Shown here in pieces: positions 1 to 8,142 of a stretch of DNA of 64,000 nucleotides. A program made the position numbers and the translations under genes. Within the stretch, counting starts at the first letter, position 1. Each line of letters opens with the position of its first letter. This stretch comes from Chitinophaga parva (GTDB taxonomy: Bacteria > Bacteroidota > Bacteroidia > Chitinophagales > Chitinophagaceae), in assembly GCF_003071345.1 (NCBI RefSeq), contig NZ_QCYK01000002.1:124001-188000 (forward strand), in the 5' to 3' direction. The notes beneath the pieces are model-generated. The model saw only the letters and a program-made list of their open reading frames with translations, was not told the origin of the DNA and did not search any database.

Positions 1-978
1 CTGGCGGTGTGCGGGCACAGGGTAGTAGATCATGGCAGGCACCTGGTGCTGCTGCAGGTGGGCCACCAGTGCTTCCCGGTCAATACCATTGAGCTGGAGG
101 GTATACTGGTGGTACACGTGATAACTGTAAGGTGCTTCGTAAGGCACCGTAAATTCGGGGTGCACAGAAAATGCCTCGTTGTAGGCCGCTGCTACTTTGC
201 GGCGTGCCTGGATGTACTCGTCCAGCAAGGGCAGTTTAATGTTCAGGATCACTGCCTGCAAGGTGTCCAGGCGGGAGTTTACACCTACTACATCGTGGTA
301 GTAACGGGCACTCTGGCCATGGTTTGCCACCATGCGTATCCTGGCTGCCAGTGCGTCATCGTTGGTGAAGAGTGCACCACCATCGCCATAGCCGCCGAGG
401 TTTTTGGAAGGGAAGAAGCTGGTGCAGCCAATGTGGCCGATCACACCGGTCTTCTTTTTTGTTCCATCCTTAAAGGTATAAGTTCCGCCAATAGCTTGTG
501 CATTGTCCTCTATGACAGTAATGTTATGTTTTGCTGCAATGGCCATGATGGGCTCCATGTCTGCGCTGTGGCCATACAGGTGCACCGGTACAATGGCTTT
601 GGTGCGGGGGGTGATGGCCTTTTTCACCGCCTCAGGATCCAGGCAGAAGGTCTGCGGGTCCACATCCACAAATACCGGCTTCAAACGCAGCAGGGCAATC
701 ACTTCCGCAGTGGCAATGAAGGTGAAGGAAGGTGTGATCACTTCGTCACCGGGCTGCAGGTCCAGGGCCATCATGGCTATTTGCAGGGCGTCGGTTCCGT
801 TAGCACAGGGGATCACGTGCTTTATATCAAGATATTGCTGCAAGGCTTCAGAGAACTGCTGCACCGGTTTTCCGTTGATGAAGGCCGTATTGTCCAGCAC
901 ATCCAGGATAGCCTGGTCCACCTGGGGCTTAATTTTCAGGTACTGGCGCTTCAGATCAACCATTTGAATAGGAACCAT
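1..978 (-). CDS. DegT/DnrJ/EryC1/StrS-family aminotransferase, C-terminus cut by window edge
   Basis: PLP-dependent sugar-nucleotide aminotransferase of the DegT/StrS family, converting a keto sugar nucleotide to an amino sugar for surface polysaccharide or LPS. I read 326 codons from the ATG at 978 to base 1, with no stop, so about 40-50 C-terminal residues lie outside the window. Visible family marks are the N-terminal VDLKRQYLKIK, the substrate loop NGTDALQIA near residue 60, the cofactor aspartate in IEDNAQAIGG (Asp158) and the Schiff-base lysine in FFPSKNLGGYGDGGA (Lys192). It is divergent from waaA, another envelope gene. The exact sugar cannot be assigned from sequence. Confidence 0.9.
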   Translation of the reverse strand, partial: MVPIQMVDLKRQYLKIKPQVDQAILDVLDNTAFINGKPVQQFSEALQQYLDIKHVIPCANGTDALQIAMMALDLQPGDEVITPSFTFIATAEVIALLRLKPVFVDVDPQTFCLDPEAVKKAITPRTKAIVPVHLYGHSADMEPIMAIAAKHNITVIEDNAQAIGGTYTFKDGTKKKTGVIGHIGCTSFFPSKNLGGYGDGGALFTNDDALAARIRMVANHGQSARYYHDVVGVNSRLDTLQAVILNIKLPLLDEYIQARRKVAAAYNEAFSVHPEFTVPYEAPYSYHVYHQYTLQLNGIDREALVAHLQQHQVPAMIYYPVPAHRQ

Positions 979-1020
979 ATCGGAATAGAATTTTATTTAA
1001 AGTGTGCAAATTTACGAAAA

Positions 1021-1048
1021 TTGAAATTGGTGGTGTTACTTATCTTTG
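1021..1048 (+). promoter_or_regulatory. Bacteroidota promoter for waaA
   Basis: A TATCTTTG box (1041-1048) matches the Bacteroidota -7 consensus TAnnTTTG exactly. TTG triplets at 1021 and 1027 are candidates for the -33 element. The box lies 31 bases before the GTG start of waaA. Confidence 0.6.
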
Positions 1049-1079
1049 TACGTAAAGAAAAAAAATATCATACGATAAC

Positions 1080-2342
1080 GTGATCTTATTCAGGCCTTTA
1101 TACGATCTGGGCGTGCGCGCCTACCAACTTGCCATCAGCCTGGCTGCAGCAGCCGGCAAAGAAAAGGCCCGCCGCTGGCAGCAGGGCCGGCGCCAGTGGG
1201 CGGAACGCCTGCAGGCCGCCGTTGCACCGGGTATGCCCCTTATCTGGGTGCACGCAGCCTCCCTGGGCGAGTTTGAACAGGGCCGCCCGGTGCTGGAAGG
1301 CCTGCGCAGCCGGTACCCGGGTCATAAGATCCTGCTCACTTTTTTCTCTCCGTCCGGCTATGAAGTGCGGAAAGACTACCCCGGTGCCGATTATATCTGC
1401 TACCTGCCCCTGGATACCCGCCGCAATGCGCGCCGTTTCCTGGACATTGCACAGCCAGCATTGGTACTTTTTATCAAGTATGAATTCTGGTATCACTTCC
1501 TAACGGAATTGCATATACGAAAAATTCCTGCGTTGTTGGTTTCCGGTATTTTCAGGCCCGGGCAGGTGTTCTTTAAATGGTATGGAGGCCCTTTCCGGCG
1601 CATGCTGCAGCAGTTTACGCACCTGTTTGTACAGAACGCAGCGTCCCTGCAATTGTTACAACAGCTGGGTTTAAAAAATGCCAGCATCAGCGGTGATACG
1701 CGTTTTGACCGCGTGTGGGCCCTGCGTAATGAGCACCGCGACCTGCCGCTGATCGCACAATTTACGCAGGGAAAGCGCCTCATCGTGGCCGGCAGTACCT
1801 GGCCGGAAGATGAAGCCCTGTGGGCCGCTTACTGGCCGGAAGCCGCGCCGGATATGGGGTTGATCATTGCCCCCCATGAAATAAATGCATCGCATATAGA
1901 ACAGGTGATGATACAATTCCCACAGGCCCAGCGGTACACGCAGGTGGCCGCGGGAGCGGCATTGCGCAGCAATGTATTGGTAATTGATAATGTAGGCATG
2001 CTTTCCGCCTTGTACCGCTATGCGCTTGTAACCTTTGTAGGTGGCGGTTTTGGGAAGGAAGGCATTCATAATATCCTGGAACCGGCCACTTATGGCAAGC
2101 CCGTATTGTTCGGTCCCATCTTCGATAAATTTCCGGAAGCCCCCGCGCTGATAGCTGCCGGCGGCGCATTTATTGTAAAGGATGTGGTGGAATTAAAAAG
2201 CCGGATGGATAGCCTGCTGCAGGATAAAGCAGCCCGCAATGCCGCATCCACAGCGGCTGCACACTTTGTGGAAGCAGGGCATGGCGCTACGGAAAAAGTG
2301 CTGGTATACATTGCGCAGCAACCATGGTTAAAAGCAGATTGA
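1080..2342 (+). CDS. waaA: 3-deoxy-D-manno-octulosonic acid (Kdo) transferase
   Basis: Transfers Kdo from CMP-Kdo to lipid A precursor at the inner face of the cytoplasmic membrane (GT30). The 420-residue length fits the family. The N-terminus (ILFRPLYDLGVRAYQLAI) is the usual membrane-anchoring segment, followed by WVHAASLGEFEQGRPV near residue 56 with the acceptor-side glutamate typical of GT30. The second domain carries VAGSTWPEDE, APHE and the donor-binding FVGGGFGKEGIHNILEPA near residue 320. It starts with GTG at 1080. No in-frame ATG lies upstream, and the first internal Met would remove the conserved N-terminus. It converges on the next gene through a shared terminator. Confidence 0.93.
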   Translation: MILFRPLYDLGVRAYQLAISLAAAAGKEKARRWQQGRRQWAERLQAAVAPGMPLIWVHAASLGEFEQGRPVLEGLRSRYPGHKILLTFFSPSGYEVRKDYPGADYICYLPLDTRRNARRFLDIAQPALVLFIKYEFWYHFLTELHIRKIPALLVSGIFRPGQVFFKWYGGPFRRMLQQFTHLFVQNAASLQLLQQLGLKNASISGDTRFDRVWALRNEHRDLPLIAQFTQGKRLIVAGSTWPEDEALWAAYWPEAAPDMGLIIAPHEINASHIEQVMIQFPQAQRYTQVAAGAALRSNVLVIDNVGMLSALYRYALVTFVGGGFGKEGIHNILEPATYGKPVLFGPIFDKFPEAPALIAAGGAFIVKDVVELKSRMDSLLQDKAARNAASTAAAHFVEAGHGATEKVLVYIAQQPWLKAD

Positions 2343-2363
2343 GCCGCCAGGTATAAAAAAGTT

Positions 2364-2397
2364 GCCGGGCAATGACTTTCAGAAATCATTGCCCGGC
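2364..2397. terminator. Bidirectional terminator between waaA and a hypothetical gene
   Basis: A perfect 12-bp stem (2364-2375 with 2386-2397) sits between convergent genes, with an A-run at 2355-2360 on its left (a U-run for the minus strand) and a T-rich stretch on its right. It can terminate both. Confidence 0.8.
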
Positions 2398-2438
2398 GTT
2401 ATTTCATCCATACTTGAATTTGGAAGTTGTGGTTTCCC

Positions 2439-3512
2439 TCACCCAAACCGTTTTTTCAGCAACACATAAAAATGCTGCACAGACGGGTTATCATCCAGCC
2501 AGCCCAGTTTGATCTTCAGCTCCCGGTGTATCCACATGTCCGCTTCCTGGTAGCTGCGGAATTCATTGATGGTGCGCACGGAGCGTTCATACATATCCAC
2601 ATCGCCGCGGAACAGTTCCTGGATGAACCGGAACTTATCATTGATACCAATGGCCTGGCGCAGATCCGCCACCTTATTATCTCCCAGCTTTTCTCCCAAT
2701 TCTGTTTTAGAAGTTCTTAGGCGATCATTGAGCGATGCCATATTTTTGCCGGCCAATTCGTGCAACTCACTGCGGATGCCGGATGGCTGCTGGGTGGGCG
2801 CAGGCGTGTCAAAGAGGGTATTGCCCGGCACGCCGTTCTTGCCTACGATGGTCTTGGGGCGGTTGGGCACCAGCGGCTCCGGTTCATGGTCCTGGAAAAG
2901 CGAGGTGTGCTTTTTAGGCGGTTCCGGTTGCAGGTCTTCACTGTTCACAGTCACAAATGCGCGCTCGTTCGGGCGCTCCGGCTGCATTTCACGGGGCGCA
3001 TTGGCGGCGGGGGGCACATAACCGGGGGCGGAATGTGGTGCCGTATCCGGCGCCGCGGTGGGAGCCGGTATGGGCGCCGCAGGGATAGCTGTGGCCGCAG
3101 CGGGCGTTTCTGTTTTGCCGGTCCATTTTTCATGATCCTGCGGGATCGCCGGCTTGTCTGCGGGCGCCACGGGTGCAGCTTTGGCGGCAGGCATCACCAC
3201 GGTGGCATTACCATTGCTATGCGCTGTGGGTGCAGCGGCAGGCTGTACCACGGTGGCATTAATGGCGGGCTGCGATGCAGCAGGGGCGGCCATTACAGCC
3301 GGTGCCGTTGTGTCAATGGCCGCCTCTATCCGCGAAGCGGGCAGGATCACGGCAATATTGCTGGAGACGTTGGAATAGGTGTCAGAAGAGGCCAGTTGCG
3401 CTCGGAAGATCTCTGATTGTAGCAACTGGGAATAGTAAGCAATGGTTTGCAAGCCCGCATTGGAATTTTTCAATTCCGCCAACTTATCAATTAATGCATT
3501 TATTTTTTCCAT
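2439..3512 (-). CDS. Conserved hypothetical protein with Pro/Ala-rich linker
   Basis: No function recognised. The 357-residue protein has three parts. The N-terminal helix (residues 1-60, starting MEKINALIDKLAELKNS) is charged and probably coiled-coil. A long low-complexity linker rich in Ala, Pro and Thr (about 70-210) has runs such as PAAAPTAHSNG. The charged C-terminal helical domain (about 240-357) ends in VQHFYVLLKKRFG. There is no signal peptide or membrane segment, so it is probably cytoplasmic. The C-terminal domain resembles proteins I know only as conserved hypotheticals in Chitinophagaceae. It is divergent from tdk. Confidence 0.75.
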   Translation of the reverse strand: MEKINALIDKLAELKNSNAGLQTIAYYSQLLQSEIFRAQLASSDTYSNVSSNIAVILPASRIEAAIDTTAPAVMAAPAASQPAINATVVQPAAAPTAHSNGNATVVMPAAKAAPVAPADKPAIPQDHEKWTGKTETPAAATAIPAAPIPAPTAAPDTAPHSAPGYVPPAANAPREMQPERPNERAFVTVNSEDLQPEPPKKHTSLFQDHEPEPLVPNRPKTIVGKNGVPGNTLFDTPAPTQQPSGIRSELHELAGKNMASLNDRLRTSKTELGEKLGDNKVADLRQAIGINDKFRFIQELFRGDVDMYERSVRTINEFRSYQEADMWIHRELKIKLGWLDDNPSVQHFYVLLKKRFG

Positions 3513-3519
3513 GCTTTAA

Positions 3520-3549
3520 TTGGTTTAAGTGTGAGTAATTGTTTCTTTG
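3520..3549 (+). promoter_or_regulatory. Putative tdk promoter
   Basis: TTTCTTTG (3542-3549) is one mismatch from the -7 consensus TAnnTTTG. A TTGG at 3520 sits 22 bases upstream, the spacing seen at the better promoters in this window. Confidence 0.4.
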
Positions 3550-3597
3550 TATTAAAGTTACCTTTTTTCAACTAGTTAAAAACCAAAACACTGGATT

Positions 3598-4173
3598 ATG
3601 TTTATTGAACCTTCACTTGCAGATGGCAAACGCGGATGGATAGAAGTGATCTGTGGCTCCATGTTTTCCGGTAAAACCGAAGAACTAATCCGCCGCTTGA
3701 AACGGGTGCGTATTGCCAACCTCCGGGTGGAGATCTTTAAACCAGCTATCGATACACGCTACGATGAGGTGAATATTGTGTCGCACGACGAAAATAATAT
3801 TTCAGCTATCCCCATCGAAAATTCCCAGCAGATCTTATTGCTGGCCCAGGAAGTAGACGTGGTGGGCATTGACGAGGCCCAGTTCTTTGATGCTGAGCTG
3901 CCCTACGTGTGCGACCAGCTGGCCCTGCGTGGTATCCGCGTGATCATTGCCGGCCTGGATATGGACTACCTGGGCAAGCCGTTCGGGCAAATGCCCAACC
4001 TGCTGGCCAAAGCGGACTATATTACCAAGCTGCATGCCATTTGTGTAAAATGCGGCAACATTGCTAATTATTCTTACCGGAAATCTGCAAACAACAACAC
4101 GGTACTGCTGGGAGAGAAAGACGTTTACGAGCCACGCTGCCGCCAGCACTTCTACGAAGAGGATATTAATTAA
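3598..4173 (+). CDS. tdk: Thymidine kinase
   Basis: Phosphorylates thymidine to dTMP in pyrimidine salvage; a type II, zinc-containing cytosolic enzyme. It has the P-loop [17 protein letters not shown] near residue 23, the DEAQFF catalytic motif near 95 (the Glu is the general base), and the lasso-domain zinc ligands in ICVKCGN plus EPRCRQHF near the end. The 191-residue length is standard. Its stop overlaps the 3' end of the converging GtrA-family gene by four bases. Confidence 0.96.
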   Translation: MFIEPSLADGKRGWIEVICGSMFSGKTEELIRRLKRVRIANLRVEIFKPAIDTRYDEVNIVSHDENNISAIPIENSQQILLLAQEVDVVGIDEAQFFDAELPYVCDQLALRGIRVIIAGLDMDYLGKPFGQMPNLLAKADYITKLHAICVKCGNIANYSYRKSANNNTVLLGEKDVYEPRCRQHFYEEDIN

Positions 4174-4655
4174 GGTAAGGGAATGCTTTTAGTCTTGAAA
4201 GTGAATTTCTTTTGCGTGAGATAGCTGAAACCCACCACGAAAAAGGTAGTCAGTATTTTGCCAATGGTGGGGAAGAAATGCAGATAATCTACGAACAGCT
4301 TCATGAACAGGTAGTTCAATAAGAAGCAGATGCCTACCAGCACAAAATAGCGGAACAACTGTATCCTTCCCTGCAGGTTGGAATCGGAGAACACAATGAA
4401 CTTAGACAGCAGAAAACCGGTGGGGAAGGTAATGGCCAATGACATGAACAGGGCTGCAATGTGCCCGGAGATGGTGATCCCCAGCACCGTTACAGCTGCT
4501 TTGTGCAGCACAAAATGGTACATCATGGAGTACAGCACAATATCCAGCAAAGTATTACTGCCGCCACATGCGAGATAGCGGAAGGTTTGCAAAGGCACGA
4601 ACTTCGAAAATGGCTTATAGAAGAAATCGATAATATTTAAAATCAGTTGCCGCAT
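4170..4655 (-). CDS. GtrA-family membrane protein
   Basis: Small polytopic membrane protein of the GtrA/DPMS family (161 residues from the ATG at 4655), thought to help move lipid-linked sugars or to partner glycosyltransferases. It has four hydrophobic segments and the family signature around [18 protein letters not shown], followed by [15 protein letters not shown] near residue 88 and a C-terminal KKFTFKTK. An upstream TTG at 4667 is in frame but falls inside the -7 promoter box, so I take the ATG. The partner enzyme is not in this window. Confidence 0.82.
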   Translation of the reverse strand: MRQLILNIIDFFYKPFSKFVPLQTFRYLACGGSNTLLDIVLYSMMYHFVLHKAAVTVLGITISGHIAALFMSLAITFPTGFLLSKFIVFSDSNLQGRIQLFRYFVLVGICFLLNYLFMKLFVDYLHFFPTIGKILTTFFVVGFSYLTQKKFTFKTKSIPLP

Positions 4656-4664
4656 AAGATGGCG

Positions 4665-4672
4665 CAAAGTTA
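4665..4672 (-). promoter_or_regulatory. -7 box of the GtrA-family gene
   Basis: On the minus strand this reads TAACTTTG, an exact match to TAnnTTTG, ten bases before the ATG at 4655. The transcript leader would be only a few bases. Confidence 0.55.
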
Positions 4673-4801
4673 TACTTTTTCCGTTTCGGCGTTTAGTGCG
4701 CCGTCTATAATTATTGTTAATTCACCCCACCCCGTGCAGGTTTTTCATGGGTTTCTAAAGATATGGTAGCCCGGGGCAGTGTGGTGGCAGCGGAGTGATG
4801 T

Positions 4802-6289
4802 TTAACGTAACTCCCTGCGTTTTATCCAGTTACTGGCCTGCTGGTTTACTGCAGGGGCTGGCGCAGGGCCACCTGCCTGCTGCTGCCAGATCTGCACCGC
4901 CAGGATAGCGGCGGCGCGGGCTGCGGTGTCATCCGGCGCGTCCAGGGCGGCCGGGGTAAAGTATTTCCCGATAAAACCGGTATCAAACTGCCCGCTCACA
5001 AAGGCCGGGTGCTGCAGGGCCCAGGCGCCAAAAGGCAGGGTAGTGGTAATGCCCTTCACCTGGTACTCTTCAATGGCGCGCACCAGGCGCTCCCGGGCCT
5101 CGTCCCGGTTTTGTCCCCAGGCAATCAGCTTGGCGATCATCGGGTCATAGTAAATAGGTATGTCCATGCCTTCCTCGTAGCCATCATCAACCCGCACGCC
5201 GTATCCCTGGGGACGCACGTAGGTTTCCAGGCGGCCGGTGTCCGGCAGGAAATTATTGGCGGGGTCTTCCGCGCATACCCGCAGCTCAATGGCGTGCCCG
5301 CTGATCTTCAGGTCTGCCTGCGTAAAGGTGAGCCTTTCCCCCCGGGCTACCCGGATCTGTTCTTTCACCAGGTCCAGCCCGGTGATCAGCTCCGTGACCG
5401 GGTGTTCCACCTGCAGGCGGGTATTCATTTCCAGGAAGTAAAAGTTCAGCTGTTCATCTACGAGGAACTCTACCGTGCCTGCTCCATAATAATTGCAGGC
5501 CCTGGCCACGTCCAGGGCGCACTGGCCCATAGCCGCGCGGATGGCCGGGGTAAGGCAGGAGGAGGGTGCCTCTTCTATCAGTTTCTGGTGGCGGCGTTGT
5601 ATAGAGCATTCCCGCTCAAAAAGATATACGTAATTGCCGTGCTGGTCGCCCAGCACCTGTATTTCAATGTGGCGGGGAGCTGTCACGTATTTTTCGATGA
5701 ATACAGCGTCATCGCCAAAGGCGCTTTTTGCTTCGCTTTTGGCCAGGGCTATCTGTTCGGCCAGCTCGCTTTCCGTATTCACCACCCGCATACCTTTACC
5801 GCCACCGCCGGCGGAGGCTTTGATGAGGATGGGGAAGCCGGTTTTCTTCACTACTTCCCGTGCTTCTTCCAGGCTGCGCAGCGGTGTTTCAGTACCGGGT
5901 ACCATCGGCACACCAAAGGCCTGGGCGGCCTGTTTGGCAGCCAGTTTGCTGCCCATCACTTCAATTGCCCGGGCAGGAGGTCCTATAAAAATGAGGCCGG
6001 CCGCGGCAACGGCTGCGGCAAAACCAGCATTTTCACTCAGGAAGCCATAGCCGGGGTGGATGGCATCTGCCCCCGTAGCCTTTGCCACTTCAATGATCTT
6101 TTCCCCCAGCAGGTAACTCTGGCTGGAAGGTGCGGGGCCAATGCACACCGCTTCATCCGCATATTGTACAAAAGGCATGGTCCGGTCGGCCTCGGAAAAA
6201 ACCGCTACTGTTTTAATGCCCATTTCTCTCGCAGAACGCATGACACGCAGCGCTATCTCGCCGCGATTGGCTACCAGGATTTTTTGCAT
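4802..6289 (-). CDS. accC: Biotin carboxylase subunit of an acyl-CoA carboxylase
   Basis: ATP-grasp enzyme that carboxylates the biotin of a carrier protein. The 495-residue protein starts MQKILVANRGEIALRVMRSA, the usual BC N-terminus. It contains the glycine loop ASAGGGGKGMRVV, the EAPSS motif and EMNTRLQVEHPVTE. A longer in-frame reading to 6475 would run through the ccmB promoter and 5' end, so ATG 6289 is right. It is about 45 residues longer than E. coli AccC, with a Pro/Ala-rich tail. This form is common in Bacteroidota acetyl-, propionyl- or methylcrotonyl-CoA carboxylases. No carboxyltransferase or carrier gene is adjacent, so the substrate is open. Confidence 0.92.
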   Translation of the reverse strand: MQKILVANRGEIALRVMRSAREMGIKTVAVFSEADRTMPFVQYADEAVCIGPAPSSQSYLLGEKIIEVAKATGADAIHPGYGFLSENAGFAAAVAAAGLIFIGPPARAIEVMGSKLAAKQAAQAFGVPMVPGTETPLRSLEEAREVVKKTGFPILIKASAGGGGKGMRVVNTESELAEQIALAKSEAKSAFGDDAVFIEKYVTAPRHIEIQVLGDQHGNYVYLFERECSIQRRHQKLIEEAPSSCLTPAIRAAMGQCALDVARACNYYGAGTVEFLVDEQLNFYFLEMNTRLQVEHPVTELITGLDLVKEQIRVARGERLTFTQADLKISGHAIELRVCAEDPANNFLPDTGRLETYVRPQGYGVRVDDGYEEGMDIPIYYDPMIAKLIAWGQNRDEARERLVRAIEEYQVKGITTTLPFGAWALQHPAFVSGQFDTGFIGKYFTPAALDAPDDTAARAAAILAVQIWQQQAGGPAPAPAVNQQASNWIKRRELR

Positions 6290-6315
6290 AGGGTTAAAGA
6301 TAGGTAAAAACAACA

Positions 6316-6348
6316 TTGGGCCCCTTGCCTCAAATCCGATTATCTTTG
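6316..6348 (+). promoter_or_regulatory. ccmB promoter
   Basis: An exact -7 box TATCTTTG (6341-6348) with a TTG at 6316-6318 as -33. The ccmB GTG codon begins only five bases after the box, so the transcript is probably leaderless. Confidence 0.6.
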
Positions 6349-6352
6349 CCCC

Positions 6353-7015
6353 GTGAAACACTCCCTGCACCAGGTCTGGACCCTGGTAAAAAAAGATATT
6401 TTGCTGGAATGGCGCCAGCAGTATGCGTTTTACGGCATCCTGCTGTACGTGGTGAGTACGGTGTTTGTGATCCACCTGATGATGGACAAGCCGGAAGAAA
6501 AGACCTGGAACGCCTTATTCTGGGTGATACAATTATTTGTTTCCGTGAATGCCATTGCCAAGAGCTTTATGCAGGAAAGCCGGGGGCGCATGATGTACTT
6601 TTACAACCTGGTGCACCCGGTGCACTTCATCGTTGCCAAGCTGGTTTACAACCTGGTGCTCATGTGCCTGATGAGCATCATTGTGCTGGTGGCCTTCTTT
6701 ATTTTCCTGAGTAACCCGCTGACGCATTTTGGTTATTTTTTTGGGATGGTGCTGTTGGGCGGTGCCAGCCTGTCCCTGCTCTTCACCATGCTGGCGGCCA
6801 TTGCGGCCCAGGCCAATCACAACGCGGCCCTCATGGCCATTATGGGGTTTCCCATCATCATGCCGGTGCTCATGCTGCTCAATAATATTTCCCGTCCCGC
6901 TTTTGTGCCGGTGATCCAGCAGGGGGTGCCCAGAATGTTCTTAATGCTGGCCGGGATGGATGTGCTTACCATTGCCTTATCCCTGGTGCTTTTCCCTTTC
7001 CTCTGGAAAGATTAG
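6353..7015 (+). CDS. ccmB: Heme exporter CcmB (cytochrome c maturation ABC permease)
   Basis: Inner-membrane permease subunit of the CcmABCD system that prepares heme for attachment to periplasmic c-type cytochromes. The 220-residue protein starts with a charged cytoplasmic stretch (TLVKKDILLEWRQQ, the family signature) followed by six hydrophobic segments, with FMQESRGRMMYFYNL after the second. Start is GTG at 6353, directly behind the -7 box. It is followed by ccmC and a CcmD-like gene. The ATPase ccmA is not in this window. Confidence 0.9.
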   Translation: MKHSLHQVWTLVKKDILLEWRQQYAFYGILLYVVSTVFVIHLMMDKPEEKTWNALFWVIQLFVSVNAIAKSFMQESRGRMMYFYNLVHPVHFIVAKLVYNLVLMCLMSIIVLVAFFIFLSNPLTHFGYFFGMVLLGGASLSLLFTMLAAIAAQANHNAALMAIMGFPIIMPVLMLLNNISRPAFVPVIQQGVPRMFLMLAGMDVLTIALSLVLFPFLWKD

Positions 7016-7023
7016 GAAGGCAA

Positions 7024-7055
7024 ATTGTTGCATTGTTAAATTGTTTTATTGTTAG
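7024..7055. repeat. Four tandem 8-bp repeats (ATTGTTnn)
   Basis: ATTGTT occurs at 7024, 7032, 7040 and 7048 with exact 8-base spacing, just behind the ccmB stop and about 130 bases before the ccmC -7 box. It may be a protein-binding array or simple slippage. Confidence 0.6.
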
Positions 7056-7161
7056 TTAGCTAATTTTTAACCAATTACCAGTTTTGTTTTGATTGCGTTA
7101 AGGAAGGCTTTTTTTGCCTGTAAAACAATTTAACCGCTTGTCCATCCGGCAATTTTAGGTC

Positions 7162-7192
7162 TTTGCCATCTAGTTCAAATCGCGTAGGTTTG
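7162..7192 (+). promoter_or_regulatory. ccmC promoter
   Basis: TTTG at 7162-7165 (-33) and TAGGTTTG at 7185-7192 (-7) are 23 bases apart start to start, the same as at the rpsL and rpsJ promoters. A CCCCCAAT discriminator-like stretch follows. Confidence 0.65.
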
Positions 7193-7215
7193 CCCCCAAT
7201 TATTGCACATAAAAA

Positions 7216-7890
7216 ATGACCAGAATTTGGTGGAAAGTGTTGGCAGTGCTGATCCTGCTGTACACGATCATAGTGGGTTTAACGATACAGATTCCCATGA
7301 TTGGGACCAATGCAGAGTCTTCCCGGGGCCTCTTTTATCACGTGCCCATGTGGATTTCCATGTATACCTTGTTTACCATCTCCGTTATCAATTCCCTGCG
7401 CTATCTCCGCAATTACGACCTGAAATATGATGTAAGTGCCAGTTCCGCAGCCAATGTGGGCACCTTCTTTGGCGTACTTGGCTTTGCCACCGGTACGTTG
7501 TGGGCCACTTATACCTGGGGCGGTTCACTGCCTACAGACCCCAAGCAGATGAGCACCGCTCTGGCCCTGCTGATTTATATGGCCTACCTGGTGCTGCGCA
7601 TGTCTATCCAGGATATTGACAAACGGGCCCGTATCTCTGCCGTGTTCAATGTGTTTGCCTTTGCTTTGCTTATTCCGCTTACCTATATCATTCCCCGCAT
7701 GGTAGATTCATTGCACCCCGGAGCCGGCTCTACGCCCGGTTTTTCCAAGAGTGATACGGACCACCACATGATGATGGTGTTTTACCCGGCTATGGTAGGA
7801 TGGACGCTGCTGGGCGTATGGTTGTACTCCCTGCAACTGCGATACAGAAAACTTGAATTAAAAAATATCTTCGGTAATGATCGTCCGTAA
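7216..7890 (+). CDS. ccmC: Heme exporter CcmC (cytochrome c biogenesis)
   Basis: Inner-membrane heme-handling protein of the CcmABCD system, which delivers heme to CcmE. The 224-residue protein has six predicted membrane segments and the periplasmic tryptophan-rich loop (TLWATYTWGGSLPTDPKQ, near residue 98). It also has histidines flanking that loop (FYHVPMW near 44 and DTDHHMMM near 177) that serve as heme ligands in the family. The 3' end overlaps the CcmD-like gene by 14 bases. Confidence 0.9.
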   Translation: MTRIWWKVLAVLILLYTIIVGLTIQIPMIGTNAESSRGLFYHVPMWISMYTLFTISVINSLRYLRNYDLKYDVSASSAANVGTFFGVLGFATGTLWATYTWGGSLPTDPKQMSTALALLIYMAYLVLRMSIQDIDKRARISAVFNVFAFALLIPLTYIIPRMVDSLHPGAGSTPGFSKSDTDHHMMMVFYPAMVGWTLLGVWLYSLQLRYRKLELKNIFGNDRP

Positions 7891-8119
7891 AGCGTTATCC
7901 GTTTGTTTTACGCTGTTTTTCTTATGCCTTTCCCTGCTGGCCAGCGCCCAGCAACAGAATACGGAGAAGGGCCCCGTTAATGAGTTTTTCCGTAGCGACG
8001 GTAAAATATATGTGGTGGTTGGCGTGCTTGTGATCATCTTCCTGGGCATTGTGCTCTTCCTTTCCCGGCTGGAGCGCAGGATCAGTAAGCTGGAAAAGCG
8101 CCAGCAGCCTCACTCTTAA
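7877..8119 (+). CDS. CcmD-like small membrane protein
   Basis: 80-residue protein with an N-terminal signal or membrane segment (ALSVCFTLFFLCLSLLASAQ), a short loop, a second membrane helix (VVVGVLVIIFLGIVLFL) and a positively charged tail (RLERRISKLEKRQQPHS). Position and overlap with ccmC and the helix-then-basic-tail pattern match CcmD-family proteins of Bacteroidota, which stabilise the heme export complex. The assignment rests mostly on context. Confidence 0.72.
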   Translation: MIVRKALSVCFTLFFLCLSLLASAQQQNTEKGPVNEFFRSDGKIYVVVGVLVIIFLGIVLFLSRLERRISKLEKRQQPHS

Positions 8120-8142
8120 TCTAACATACCAAAACGATTTTT

